From Eleginops maclovinus (Eukaryota; Chordata; Actinopteri; Perciformes; Eleginopidae), in assembly GCF_036324505.1 (NCBI RefSeq), contig NC_086356.1, positions 14,307,244 to 14,371,243 on the forward strand: a DNA stretch of 64,000 bases, read 5' to 3'. The translations under genes and the position numbers were made by a program. The notes under the pieces were generated by a model, which saw only the letters and a program-made list of their open reading frames with translations, made no database searches and had not been told where the DNA came from. Positions 45,601 to 58,600 of the stretch are shown here, one piece after another. Numbering within the stretch: the stretch's first letter is position 1; each line of letters begins with the position of its first letter.

Positions 45601-48600
45601 ATTCAGGCCCCTGGCAGTTACTCGACACCCGTTTCATGCTCAAACCTCACCCTTACAAGACAACGGACATCTCTGTACAACTCTGACTTCCTCCCCGTTT
45701 CCCCTCCTCGAATCCCCCCCCCCCCCCCTCATCACATCACATCCCGTCTGTCTGTCTGCCAGAGACTGTCTACGTGTTGTGTTCAAACTGTACGGCCACA
45801 TTTAGACCAGTGGAATAAATGTGTTGTGTTTTCCTTCCACTTGCTCTCCCTGCTTCTCTAAGACCTCTTTATTTTCTGTCGCAAAACAAGCCATGTTCTT
45901 GTTTTCCACCAGTGTGAGGGCGTAGTTGTGGATGTTACCGAATGGCGAAAACAGTTGAGGAATATTTTTTTAGTGGTATTTTAAAGAATTCAAGTCTGTT
46001 GAGACCTTGTTTTGCTTTACCAACCCCGGAGGCCCTTGTAGTGAACATACAGGAAGTCATTTTTATCTCTGTAACGGCTTATTTTAACGGCCTCTGAGAC
46101 ACCACCATCACAAGCCGGCATTTATAAATTAGAAATGCAGAAGTTTTAAAGAACTCATGAGACTGAATGATGCAAAAAATAAATGTACAATAATGAAAGT
46201 CTCATCATTCATCAGTTTTGACCTTGGTTAAAAATATCCAAAGCAGAAGTCATTAATTATTTGAGGCATCCTTCAGGTAACCGCTCCTGATTTTTGAACT
46301 CCAACGCAGCACAAAGACTTTAGGATAAAAAGCTACTTGGAAAACATCTGTCATTTTTTCATTCCCTATTGGAAGGTAATATAATATTGTAGCTCTCATA
46401 TTCAAAATCGGTTAGGCACAATAAAGCAGTAACTGTAACGGCCCTGTGCAAGCAGCAGAAACAACCTTTAAACTGACTGATATTTGACTGCCATCACTTC
46501 CAAACAAAAAAATATTGCAAAACTTCCATTTCCAACATAGATGACAAAAACACTCAACATATGACATCTTTACGGTGAGTTGAATATGGAAGCTGGAAAC
46601 AGCACTCGTTAAACTGTGGAAATGATGTGATGACTGCTATGGCGGATAGAGAAAACTCACAGGATTTTAAATGTCCTTTTCCCCTCTTTCAGTTTTTTTT
46701 ATTAAAGCATTTAATACAGGCTGATCCAGCATGGGGGGAAATGAAAAAGTGTTTGTAGTGGTGGAGCCTGGAAAACACAAACACTAAGCCTCATAACTCG
46801 AGAGAGAAATGGAGAGGCTGTCAACACAACCACATTTTTGCATGCCTCATATGCTACACATATACTGCAGCACCTACGAAAGGGAAATGAAACTCAGACT
46901 GAACTTGGGCACATTATTGAGTCAGTGAGGCATGTGATTACTCCTTCAGTTTACTGGATTTTAAGTCTTACTACAAAATGCAAATTGCATGGGAATAAGA
47001 CTGATCTCCTGGCAACATGACAAAGATCATATATGACATTCAACATTACCCTCAGATATTTTGTTCACTAGCTTGTTTGTGTGTAGAGTTGTTTTCTTAG
47101 TTTCTCTTTTACAGTAAAGATGAACTCTGTAGCTACACTGCTTCTGTCAACAGCATAAAAATACCTAAAAATGTATTTATTCGCACTGTCATTTTCAGCT
47201 ACAGCGAAAAAAAAGAGAAGTGAAAGATTTATTTTGAAACTTCCGTTTAGTTCCTTTCATGACATTATTCTCTCAGTTTTTCTTTGTGCAAAACAGCCAA
47301 ATTGAGCCAGGCGTTGCAGATTAAAAGCATTTCTGTTTATTATGACATTTATTTTTAAGATCCATATGGATAGTGTCAATCATTTGTTAAGAATGCCTTT
47401 CCCGTGACTGAAGCTGAAACTCACTGCCGTGTGTATCATCATCTACATGTCCTGTCAATGTGTCTTTGAGCAACACCCGATCCCTCACTGTAAGCTGATC
47501 AAATAGCATCAAAACATGTCATATCTAATGCTTTCCGACACCATGTGCAGCTCTATATCTAACAAACTATTTTTGCTCCACACGTGTGCTAATAGATCAA
47601 AATGTATTCCATCATGGCAGATGGAAAATAAAACGGTTGTATTATTTCTCTGTAACACAACCACTTCCTACCATGAGAGCTATTAATCACCAGCTGACAA
47701 CTTGACTATTTCAAAGTGAACATTAGCCTGCGCTAAAAAAAAGAAACGAAAATTGCATGAAAACAATCTCTGCAGGGATCTTTTTCTCTTTCATATGATG
47801 GGGAAACTATTACAAAAACAGCTAGGTAATTATCATCGAATATCAACAACACCATCAAAAGAATTTTAAGCTAACTTTCTTTAATTTGTGAGGCACCACA
47901 GCTGGGGTTGTCTCATTTGTCTCACTCTGGGGAGCCTTTAATTAAACTTTTAGAGCCAAATGTTATCTGGCCCATTATCTGTCGGGTCACACTTATTTTG
48001 AATTTGAATGGGGACCACAAACGGTGTGAGAAAATGTCATGATAACTCAGTTTCCTCTGAGAGATACTTCAGCGGATGCACACCAGGGAGAAGATAAAGA
48101 TGAATAAAAAGCCAGTCGTTTGAGCACACATCTGTGGTTTCCTGCATGTTTTACTGTAGATGCTACTGCATCTTTTACCAGCATATAGTCCCAAGTGTGC
48201 ATGTGTGTTTTAAATATCTATTCCATAGACTGAAATTCCTGGCATCACCCCGCTTGGGAAAATACCCCCACTACTCCTCTGTGTTGAAGTCCATGTTTCC
48301 ATACAGTCTCCAGGCGTGTGTGCATGTGTTAGTCCTTGTGTGGGAGTGTGTGTGTGTTGTCAGTGTAGTTTCAGTCTATGTGTGAGTCAGGCTTCTGAAC
48401 TGAAGGAAGAGTTTGACATTTGGGGAAGCACACTAATTCACTTTGTGAGGAGATTCAGATGAGATGATAGATACCGCTCTCAAAGCAGATAGTAAAGCAT
48501 CAATCTTTTCGTCTCAACTATCAGCAACAGTTTATACATCATAATCTATTATTGCATACCTCATTAACTCTCTGTGCTTGCAATCACAGCAAAAAAGAGA

Positions 48601-49598
48601 AAACCAGTAATTGGCATGATTTAATCCTGGATGATTCTCACACAATTTGCTGCAGTGAACAAAATGTTCTTTTTTCAGTCAACATAACATCATCATTTTG
48701 TCCTTAGTTAAAATGGAGGAGAAAAAAAAGTGTTTTTCCTACCTGCAATGACCTCGAAGAGAAATTTCCCCCCTTCATCGCCGCTGGTTGGATGTTCTGT
48801 AACTTTGTTTCCAGGTAAGAATATGGCTCCCTATGGAGAAACAACATCAGACAGTTTAGAGGAAACCCTCTAATCAGAGTATTTTGGATAAAACATTTAG
48901 GATTCTATGCTGACTTAACGTCTTCGGTATAATACATCTGTTCAGTTAAGTATATCCAACAAAAAGATTGGTTGCTTCTTATTCCCTTTACACTCATCCT
49001 TATTGTTTAAGTTTTACACTTTTGATGCTAAAATGTGGGCTAGTTTAAGAGCTGTTGTGAGTCATAGATGCATTTAATTAGTAGTGTTTTTTTTTACATG
49101 TTTCTGCACATCTGCCATTTGATCTAAACAGTTCACTCTGCATGACCTTATCATCTGCACTCTTGAACTCAGAAGCACACCAACTCTCATTTACCATAAC
49201 GGGAGGAATATGTTTGAATCACTGACATATTAGTCAAAGGATCTGGCTCTATCATGTCCAGTATATCAGCATCTTTGCCGGTCGAAAGGTTGTACACAGG
49301 TCCCCATGGGCGGGTCGGGATGATGGAGCTGAGCTGTTACAAAATGTGGCAAAGTGGCAGCATTATAGCGGATCACCATCTCTGCCTCAGCTCTGTCCAC
49401 AATGATACATCATCTGTGTGACACTGGAGGCCAACTAATCTCTTCTTTAAATAGCAGGAGACTCAGCATCAGCTTTTTCCAGACTCTCCCTCTCAGTGAC
49501 CTTACTGTCGGGACTTCCTGTAGGTGAGAGAGGCTGGAGGGGGGGGGTCTTTATAAAAACAAGCAGTTTGAGTGTGCCATTTTCATATATTTCATATT

Positions 49599-49651
<53 letters not shown>

Positions 49652-52600
49652 TAATAATAATAATAACACATGTTATTTATATAGCGCTTTTCCTGGTGCT
49701 CTAAGCGCTTCATTATTTATTAATTATAACATTTAATGGGCCAAATGATCATTAAAATGAATGTTTAATTGCCATATAATTAAACAAATCATTAGATGTA
49801 ACCCTAATTAATTAAATTGGGAGTTTTAGAGACTGTATTTTAGCTACATACGCCACACACTTGGCAAACTGCGCAGTAAATCACCAAGTCCTTGCACGTG
49901 GTAATTCTATAGGACGTTACTTTAACTTGGAAGTAATTACTCTGCAGTTAATTGTTCTTTACAGATAAATGGGAAACTATAAACAAGGACTACAACACAA
50001 CCAGCTGCAGGTTGACCCTTTATGGATTCAAACAGTGACTTCTTACTTGATTAACATTGTTACATCCGTGCCACCATGCAGCATCTGCCAGTCATTAGGG
50101 TGCCCTTTATCTGGTTAACGCAGACAAGATGTGCATTGGTGACAGCATCAGTATTAAGGAACCAAACACATTAACAGGATCTGAGGGGAGTCCGTTTCCT
50201 TCCTGCAGAGAGAGGGCTCTTTAATGAGCCATAACTGTGACAACCAGGAAGTGGAAACCCTACCTGAGGCCCAGATGAAGCGCTTATAAAGACGGGACAG
50301 ACATGCTCCTGATTGGAGGATTGAGAGTTTGATGTGGTTGTCTGCAAGAGAATCTGCTCAGCTTCAGTGTCCTGGGATTGTAAACTTCTCTAAGAACTTC
50401 TTGGATCACAGATCTTTTTGTCATGCACATTGTACTGGATCCAAGGAAACAGGAGATGACTTCAATGGTTCGTGTGTGGTTGAGACAGACTTCAAAAATG
50501 TGTGCCGTATGGGTTGTGTATATTATTAGAAAGAAGAAAAGGACCTGTGTAGTTGCTCCATATTGCAAAGCCACAAAACAACTGAGATTCCCTCCCCTCT
50601 GATTCTAAGCCACAGCCACACTTTCCATACTGACATCCTCCCTGGTGACCTGTTGTTTGCTGCAGACAAACCCCACCACAGACAGCGTAATATTTACAAA
50701 GCAAAGAGTAGCCTGGCCTAACCCAACACAGGAAAAGAACCCGACTCATTTTGGGGTTTTCTGTGCATTTTTATATCGTCGTTAACAAGGATGAAGTAAT
50801 TTTTGGGAAACAGTGTAATGACACTAGCCCACTTATCTTTTGTTCTCAACCAAAAAGCTCTGCACACACATATGGGACAGAAGAGGCTCAGAGGAATCTG
50901 TTTGAAGGAAGCGACAGCAGGAGGCTCAGGTTGCTAAGCTGTTTCTGAGGCTGTGTCTGACAGTACGCTCCAAATGAAATCAAATTCAAAGTGTTTAGTT
51001 AAGACTGCAACTAAATACCATAATACTGATTGTATTGTGATTCCAGTTCCCCCAGTTTTCTGACCATCCTGCAAAAAACTGCAGCTATTGAATCTCTGTG
51101 AACCGTCACGTTTGTTTGGAGTTTATTGACAGTTATAGGGTGGATGTAATGGTGTGCCTCATAGTTCCTGCAGCCTTAGATGTTTGATTAATTACCACTA
51201 GGTCAGATTGGCTTTCCTAATAAAAATAATAGGAATACTCAGTAAACAGCCTGTACACCATGACATGCAACCCACTGTTTATATCTACATGTTCTGATGA
51301 GTTAATGGCAATAAAGTGTGTCCTCTGCCTGATACAGAAGGCAGGGCTTTCTCATCCAGTTTACACAGAGCAGCTAACTTTAACTGCCCTTTTGTGCCGA
51401 GCAGCTTCAGCAGGTTTTAAAAAATATAAATATATATTTTCAGCTCAAAACTGCTGCCTCCTGCCCCAGAAACTGATACTACCAGAACAGTGAGTGTGAA
51501 CCAAACCAGTGAAATTGTAGATAAGAAGCTCAAAAGGTGCTACAAGTAGTCATGTGACCTGATGTGAATAAAAATAAAGATTCTCGAAACTTGAAGAATA
51601 AAAGTAATTAAGCCACCATATTCTGTTCTGGACACATGGTGGACACAAGTTCATAGATAACATTAGTTTGTTAAATAACAATGATAAGGTTTGATGGTGA
51701 AGAAAAAATGACATGTGGCATGAAAATTAAATACAGATCAATAAATTGTGGAGCAATGATGGATTTCAGGTTGAATGCTCAGTTAAGTAGAAGTTATTGG
51801 TGCAACAGGTCATTTAAGTGCTCATTAAACCTTGGCGGGTTGGTCAGCGGTCCTTTAATCCAGTAATGACTGCGCTCCAGCCTCAGTGACCTTGCAGACA
51901 CAGGAAGTCAAACTCAGTGGGAGACCTGGAGACGTTCTCTATATTTTCCTGAAAGCGTGTAAGTGCATACGTCCCAATTTTCAAGTCTGTATTTTTGCCC
52001 TAAAGACTTGTCTTTTTATGTGGCAAAGATTTACAAACGGTAGTTCTGCTTTCATCGCTCCACTGAGTCCATCAATCCAATAAATGTCATCATTATTTCA
52101 CAGTTATAAAACAGGTAGCTCTGTTCAAAATCCAGAGTACAATACCCAGTGAACCCAAAGCTGCGTCTGCATAACTCTCACTGAAATATTAATATGCCTG
52201 TCAAACACATAGGGTGGAAAAAAGTGAGAACTTCTCTATATTTTTTATTTATCTGGTGGATTAACTGTGCGTGACTGATGTGGGATATTAGACATGATAA
52301 ACCAAGAGGAAAGGATACTTAATATACTCAAACTAATAAAACGAGGACGTATCTTTTAGACAAGTACGTGAAATGTTGGCTAAATACAGTGAGTGGCATT
52401 CATTTTTTTAAACAGTGACAAAAAAAGAATGCACAGGTAATGGACATTAGTTCCTACGTGTTTTTCTAGTGTGAAATAGATGAATGATCATACAGTACAT
52501 GCAGCATTTATGAAAAGCACACAATGTCTGGCACTAAATGCAAACCCAAGACCTTCTAACACATATCTAATGCGCAGCAAAATCTGGGAGCTATAGGCAG

Positions 52601-55600
52601 ACAACAAAGAAAAAGAATGGTCTGACTCACAAAGCAAATCAATACCAAAACTACCAAGATCCCTAAGACACAAAAAAGCATCAACATAGTAAAACTATTT
52701 ATGTGCCAGCAGCTTGAAAATTCACAGTGTCCCGTCACGTCCTAGCAGGAATACCTGTCACTGCTGCAATTGTTGCTGCCTGTCTGACGCAGAGACCTTT
52801 TATCTTCATCCAAGAAGAACTCCCATGTATAAAGTTTCATAAAATATCATTACCTAAACATAAACTGCCAGTCAGACATTTCTCAAATCATGACATGTAA
52901 GGAAACATACAGTAGGATGGGTTCTTTCACAACTCAAATCGGATCAAATGCCAACAAACTGTCTTATTTAATCTGATGAAATTCCAAAGCAATTACTGTG
53001 AAATCTTATAAAAAATAACATGAATGAGATTGAAGGACACAGATCACTTTAAAACGTCAAACTTTAAGAGAAGGTTTTTATGATTCAAGAATGTACATTT
53101 GTTTAATGATGCTGCTCAAATGTTATCATGCTTCAAGCCAAAACCTGAAATAAAATGCATGTTATATAGAATACTGTAAATGTAAGGACAGTCATTAAAA
53201 ATGTGCTCTTATGATGCACTGCTTATCTGTCCTAAAGATTCCTCTGCAGTGCAGAGCGTCTCTTAATGTCTTTATTTAACCTTATTAAATATATATAAGC
53301 AATATCTTTAGTCAACTTATTAAATCTCTATAATAAATGTTATTTAATCTATTTAATAAATGTGTTTTAACCTTAGTAAACTGACAGTATATAAGGAATG
53401 TCTTTGTTTAACCTTATTAAAGTCTGACCGCTCCCTTGAATGTATACATTTAATGGATTCATATTTTTTACATTAAACAAAACATGTGCAGATACAAACT
53501 GACATGTCATTGTAAGTCATATTGTGTCCTACTGTATAATACTATGACAATTCAGTTGCAAATGAGGACGATTAAGCATATAGATATACTTACATTTAAA
53601 GTGCTGTGTCATTTTATTGACACACTGAAAGTATGTGCTTTTAGCTGCACTGCTCCCAAACTATGGAACTCTCTCCCTCCACACATCCGACACTCTGACA
53701 CAATCATCATATTCAAGTCCCACCTGTTGAGATCAGCCTACTCACTGTAGTGCTACAAGTCCCCTGTTTCACTACATGTTCCCTGTTACTGTCCTTTTGT
53801 ACAGTTTTAAACCTGTCTTTATGAATTGTAAGGTGTCCTTGGGTGTTTTGAAAGGCGCCTCTAAATAAAATGTATTCAGATACAAGTTTGAAATGTGTCC
53901 TATGATTTAGTTTTATGGCTCTTTCAGCTGAACTCCCAGTTTCAGTATCTCAACACCTTTAAAAGTAGAGCACAGCTGCAGGCGCCACCATTCATTTGCC
54001 TTGCAAAGTTCCTGCACATCTATTTTCCAGTTAAATTAGTTTGCAGCTAGTTCAGCTGGACCCTGTGTTACCGTCGAGTCCCTCCTCTAAAACTAGAGCA
54101 CAGCTGCACTCTCTGTAGAACAGAGAGAAACCATATACCTGTTCATTAGCTTTACTGTATTTCCACTGCAGTCGTGCCCCATGCTGTTTGTTTGACAACT
54201 CAAAGCAGACTGCCTGGTGTCTTAGATGATAAACATCCCCAGGACTTAAATATCACTGACTACCAGGAAAGAAAAAGTAGCCTAGAATAAAGCCTTGATG
54301 TACAGAATATCTTCTGAAGTGATAATAGGATGACATTTAGTCCAGCTGGACCAAAGGAAAGGATTGCAATAAGGTGTAGATCGTATGAAGAGGCTGGCTG
54401 CCATAGTATGATATATTTTATTTGTTAATTTGAGTTTTATCTGTATTAAAAACTGATTCTTCCTCAGGAGAGTCTGAATACCTACAGGGAATTCAATGTG
54501 ACAATTCATTTTTGAGATGCCTTGTCATTCACCAACGTCTTTGTCAAGGTAAATGTAAGTACATAGAGTGTGTGTTTATATGATCCTCTTTCACATTTGC
54601 TTGACGTCCCCTCATTGGTAATTTAAGCTCTTTCCTTCCTGCTATAAAGCTTTCTCTAAAGCTAATGATGTGGAGTACCCTACAAGGAAATGCTAACCTC
54701 GTGCACAGCTTTGATTTATAGTTCAGGTTCTTCACAGGAAAACAGAAATAAAGACAGACTACAAAACTACAACAGATATCTTTTGTGCATTTCTGAAACC
54801 GGATTCTGCTCTCAGCTCTCCCTCCGGGGCGTATAAGGGGACACAGTGGAATGGATTATATGGCGTGAACTGATACCACTGATACCACATTTTTGTCTGA
54901 CGGGTCACTTATGTTGCTGACTGTGCAGCGACCTGCCACACAGAATAACAAGTATAGTTTTCATTATAGTACCTCAAAATGTCTCTCTAAGCTTGTTCGC
55001 ATTTGCTACAACTCATTTATTATTTGAGAAGGATAGGAATTAGAAGACTTGTCACCTTAGTTAGAAAACATCTATCAACATCACTACATATTGTTGACAA
55101 TGGCAAAAGAAATTGTCCAAAAACAACTCCCTATCAAAAATGATGTAGCTGGGAGGACAAAAACAATTAAGGGTGACAGAGCCAAAACGATGATCTAAAA
55201 GATGCTGAATCAGGTCCTTGTTATCCATTAATAGTTAAAGAATTACTGATTAAACTGTAGTGAGTTAAATTCTCAAAAAACGACAGACATCAACCAACGC
55301 GATACAAGTATATTCTGTTGGATAATACAGAGGCCAGTACATGCCATGAGAAGTAATTTAGTTCGGACATGGTCTTTTGCCAAGGGGTACAAACTGAAGC
55401 TCCTTCTGTGTTGAAAATGTTGATGTGCTTCCAGACAGCTCCTCACCAGCTGCATACTCACTTCTTGTGAGGTAATATGCTCCCCCTGCACCTGCACATA
55501 CCTAAAATGTATACAAGTTACCACCAAAGGTATAGAGGACAGAGACAGTTTTAGACAACTGAGCTGGTTGCAAGTCCAGTGAGAGTTAATTGACTTTTTT

Positions 55601-58600
55601 GTCCATCAATACAGAGCTCATTAGACATTCACTCCCCATACAGGGAATAGTCTCTGTGTATAGTTTGCTTACTTGGAATATTGACAGCCAGAACTGTTTA
55701 ATGATTGAAACGAGATATTTTTCCTGCTTTAAATGTACTATGCCTGCTGCAGAAAAGGACTCTGCCTAAATATTATTGTCTAACCCGAGTAATAATGTAT
55801 GAGAAGATGCCTTATTTGGCTTTAAGTATGACTTTTGTGACCCAGACTCAATGTAACACCTAAATGTGACGTCTGTGTTTTGGATTTGCAAGAGAATATG
55901 ATGTCAGTTGTACGTTTAGTGACGTAAACAAGAGGGGTGTTTGGATAGTGTCCACATTCCTCTGACATTCAAGCTAGATCACGCCTGGATGTGATGTGAC
56001 TCAGTGCAACCTTCACAACTCGCAAGTACACATACAAGTATACATTCTGCTACGGTTAGATAGTAGCGTAAAAGTCACAAGTTTTACCATCCTTTGGCCG
56101 TTTCCAAAGTGGCTACAGAGTATCTGCAAAAGCGAGGCTCAGACAAATGGTACAGTGTTAATGTTTTGCGACACAGTCTTGCAGAATGAATAATTACGGA
56201 GCTGCAGTGGCATTTTATTTACTCCCTTTAAATGCCAAGGTCAAACAGTTTACAGCTGAAGCTCGGGAACAAAGTGTTTTCAGTGCGTTGTTGCACTGTT
56301 GCATTATTGATTTCATAAAACTTCTGATTAAACTACTTTTCTTTATATCATTTTGTTTGAATCCAGACACGGTGCCCTTGTGCTATAAATATTAATCGGC
56401 TAACTTGTAAGACTTGTTATGGCTAGAATCGTAACATCACAATCAAGCTTTAATATGGCCTGCATTTATAAATACATTATAAAAAAACTAAATTGGTTCA
56501 ATGTATTCACTCACAACTCATTCATTCATGATGGTGCCTCGTATACTCCACTGGAATATAGTTGCAATGATAAGTGGTTTAAATTACAATAATCATACCG
56601 TTTCACCCGCTCAATGAAGTCTGTCTTTTGTCAATGGCTCGGCCAGATGAAATCTGAGTGCATGTGTGCGTTTGTGTGAGAGAATGTGAGCGAGTACATG
56701 CATGCTTGTGCGTGCATACATCTCCATGGGCAAGTAAGGGCAGGCAGATGGCATGTTGACGCTAAGCCCACACGTGCCGTACCCTGCGCAGGCTTCTCGG
56801 TGACCTTTCACCTCCATCTGACTCCCATTCTTCAGATTCCAGAAGTTGCTCAGAGTGGTTTGGCACGACTGTACGGGACACAACATGGTTCCTGTTTTGA
56901 CAATAATAAGATGCGCTTTTAAAAAATGTTATCTACAAATATCGGAAGTCCTCTGAGTGGCAGCATTAAAACACAACGCATGTACGACAATTTCTCTGTA
57001 ACAGGTACTTGAAATTCTACCTTTGTTGCCAGTTCAGTACAGTATGTATTTACCATGCGATATAAACAAAAAATCATAATGCACACCAGCAACAAATACT
57101 AGGTACAGATTCAATTGGATCCTTAGGTCTGGAGGGTATTGTAAAGACCATTACAAGAGAATTCAAGTGAGCATTTTCCAATAAAATAAAGCAGAAATAA
57201 TCAATATTTGTATATGAAATGATAAAACAACAATGCATTATGCATAACACATTGCTAGTAATGACAACTGATGGGTCTCCTCAGCTCTGAACAATGTTTG
57301 AAACTCGTTTCAGCAACATTTCAGTTCAGTTCAGTTTACTTTTCACCACTCTTAAAGATTGTCTATAGGAGCTGCAAGAAACTGTTTTCAACACAAAAGC
57401 AATACAAACAAGCGTGGGCTACCTGCACAGCTCCGGCCAGCAGACAAACACACCTTGCAACTATCTAGTGGAGCAGTTATCAGCTAAATAGCTAGATATT
57501 TCCCTCAGGAGTTGGGAAACAACAAAAAGAAATAGCTGAACAGAGATTGGACTTGTTGGCCGAAGCATAACTCGCTTACTACTGAAATATTAACTTGATT
57601 ACAACTTTCTTCTGTCCAACTTCCACTAAATTGTTTGATTACATTAAATATTTATCACCGGACACATAGTCTGGTGTGCAGAGGTATATATCTTTATTAA
57701 CAGCTCCAAATGACAAAAGTGTAACTGTATTGTGTATATAGACATCTGCATTCTAACATAGTTAGCATCAATTTGAAATCGGATCAATCAATGTCAGCTA
57801 TGGCCAAAAACTACATAAAACAATATTGATTTCAGGTTTAAGTGTTGGTTATGAAAATAACATCAAGGTTAAAAGGAACCAATTTAAAGTGTTGCCAGAA
57901 GAGGCTGCTTCAGGAAAATGTGGCCTTTGTGTTTAAATATGTTGATGTTCGTGTCTTATCAGTCTGTGTTTTGTTGGCGTCTGTTTCCCTAAGCAACAGT
58001 GAGGGGCAGATGTTCCTTCTCCCAATGAGGAGGCAGCAATTAGTCTAATGTGACAGATAACAAATGGAGACTTCACAGCACGTGAGAGATTTAATTAATA
58101 GCTGATCTCAATATGTCTTCACACCACTTCTTTTTGTAGTTCCGGACAGGGAGATTTAATTTAAATTACGGGATGTATCTTGGTCCTCTGATCCTGTCGG
58201 AGGCTGAAGGAACAACTTCATCTCTCCCTCCTCTTTGCCCTACATATGTCCTTTTCTTCAGGACATTGCAAACTCCAGACTAGTTTTCTTGTATTCTGTT
58301 GGGCACCGTGTCTTGTTAGGAGGTTGTTTTGTGCCATGCTGCTCTGCATTGGAGGTCACAAAGATTTAAGGGCATTGAACGTACTGCTTTGTGCCTGACC
58401 TAGTTTTATTTAAATCTCCCATTCTGTGCCAAAAGTAGCAGTTCTAGGTGTCTAATCTATGTTGGCTTTGTTTCAGAAGTAGGCAAGAAAGGACAAAACA
58501 TAGAGCGGCTGAATGGAAAAATGGAGATGCCGAGAATATTTCAAAGGTAACACATTATTTGTTGTCAGTGACTGTAAATTATTACGAAGAGCTGATAGCA

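Larger units (their letters stand above)
23491..48742 (-). other. arhgap24: arhgap24 25.3-kb intron
   Basis: Very large intron. It holds the foldback element at 26,191-26,302, a CpG patch at about 25,780-25,960, GCTAAGCTAA-type repeat copies at 29,394-29,530 and 48,402-48,520, a LINE tail at 31,150-31,343, (CA)n at 30,652-30,681, a coding-like island at 34,386-34,600, a promoter-like module at 37,757-37,783 and a MITE at 39,121-39,757. All other stretches show only chance ORFs. Confidence 0.9.
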
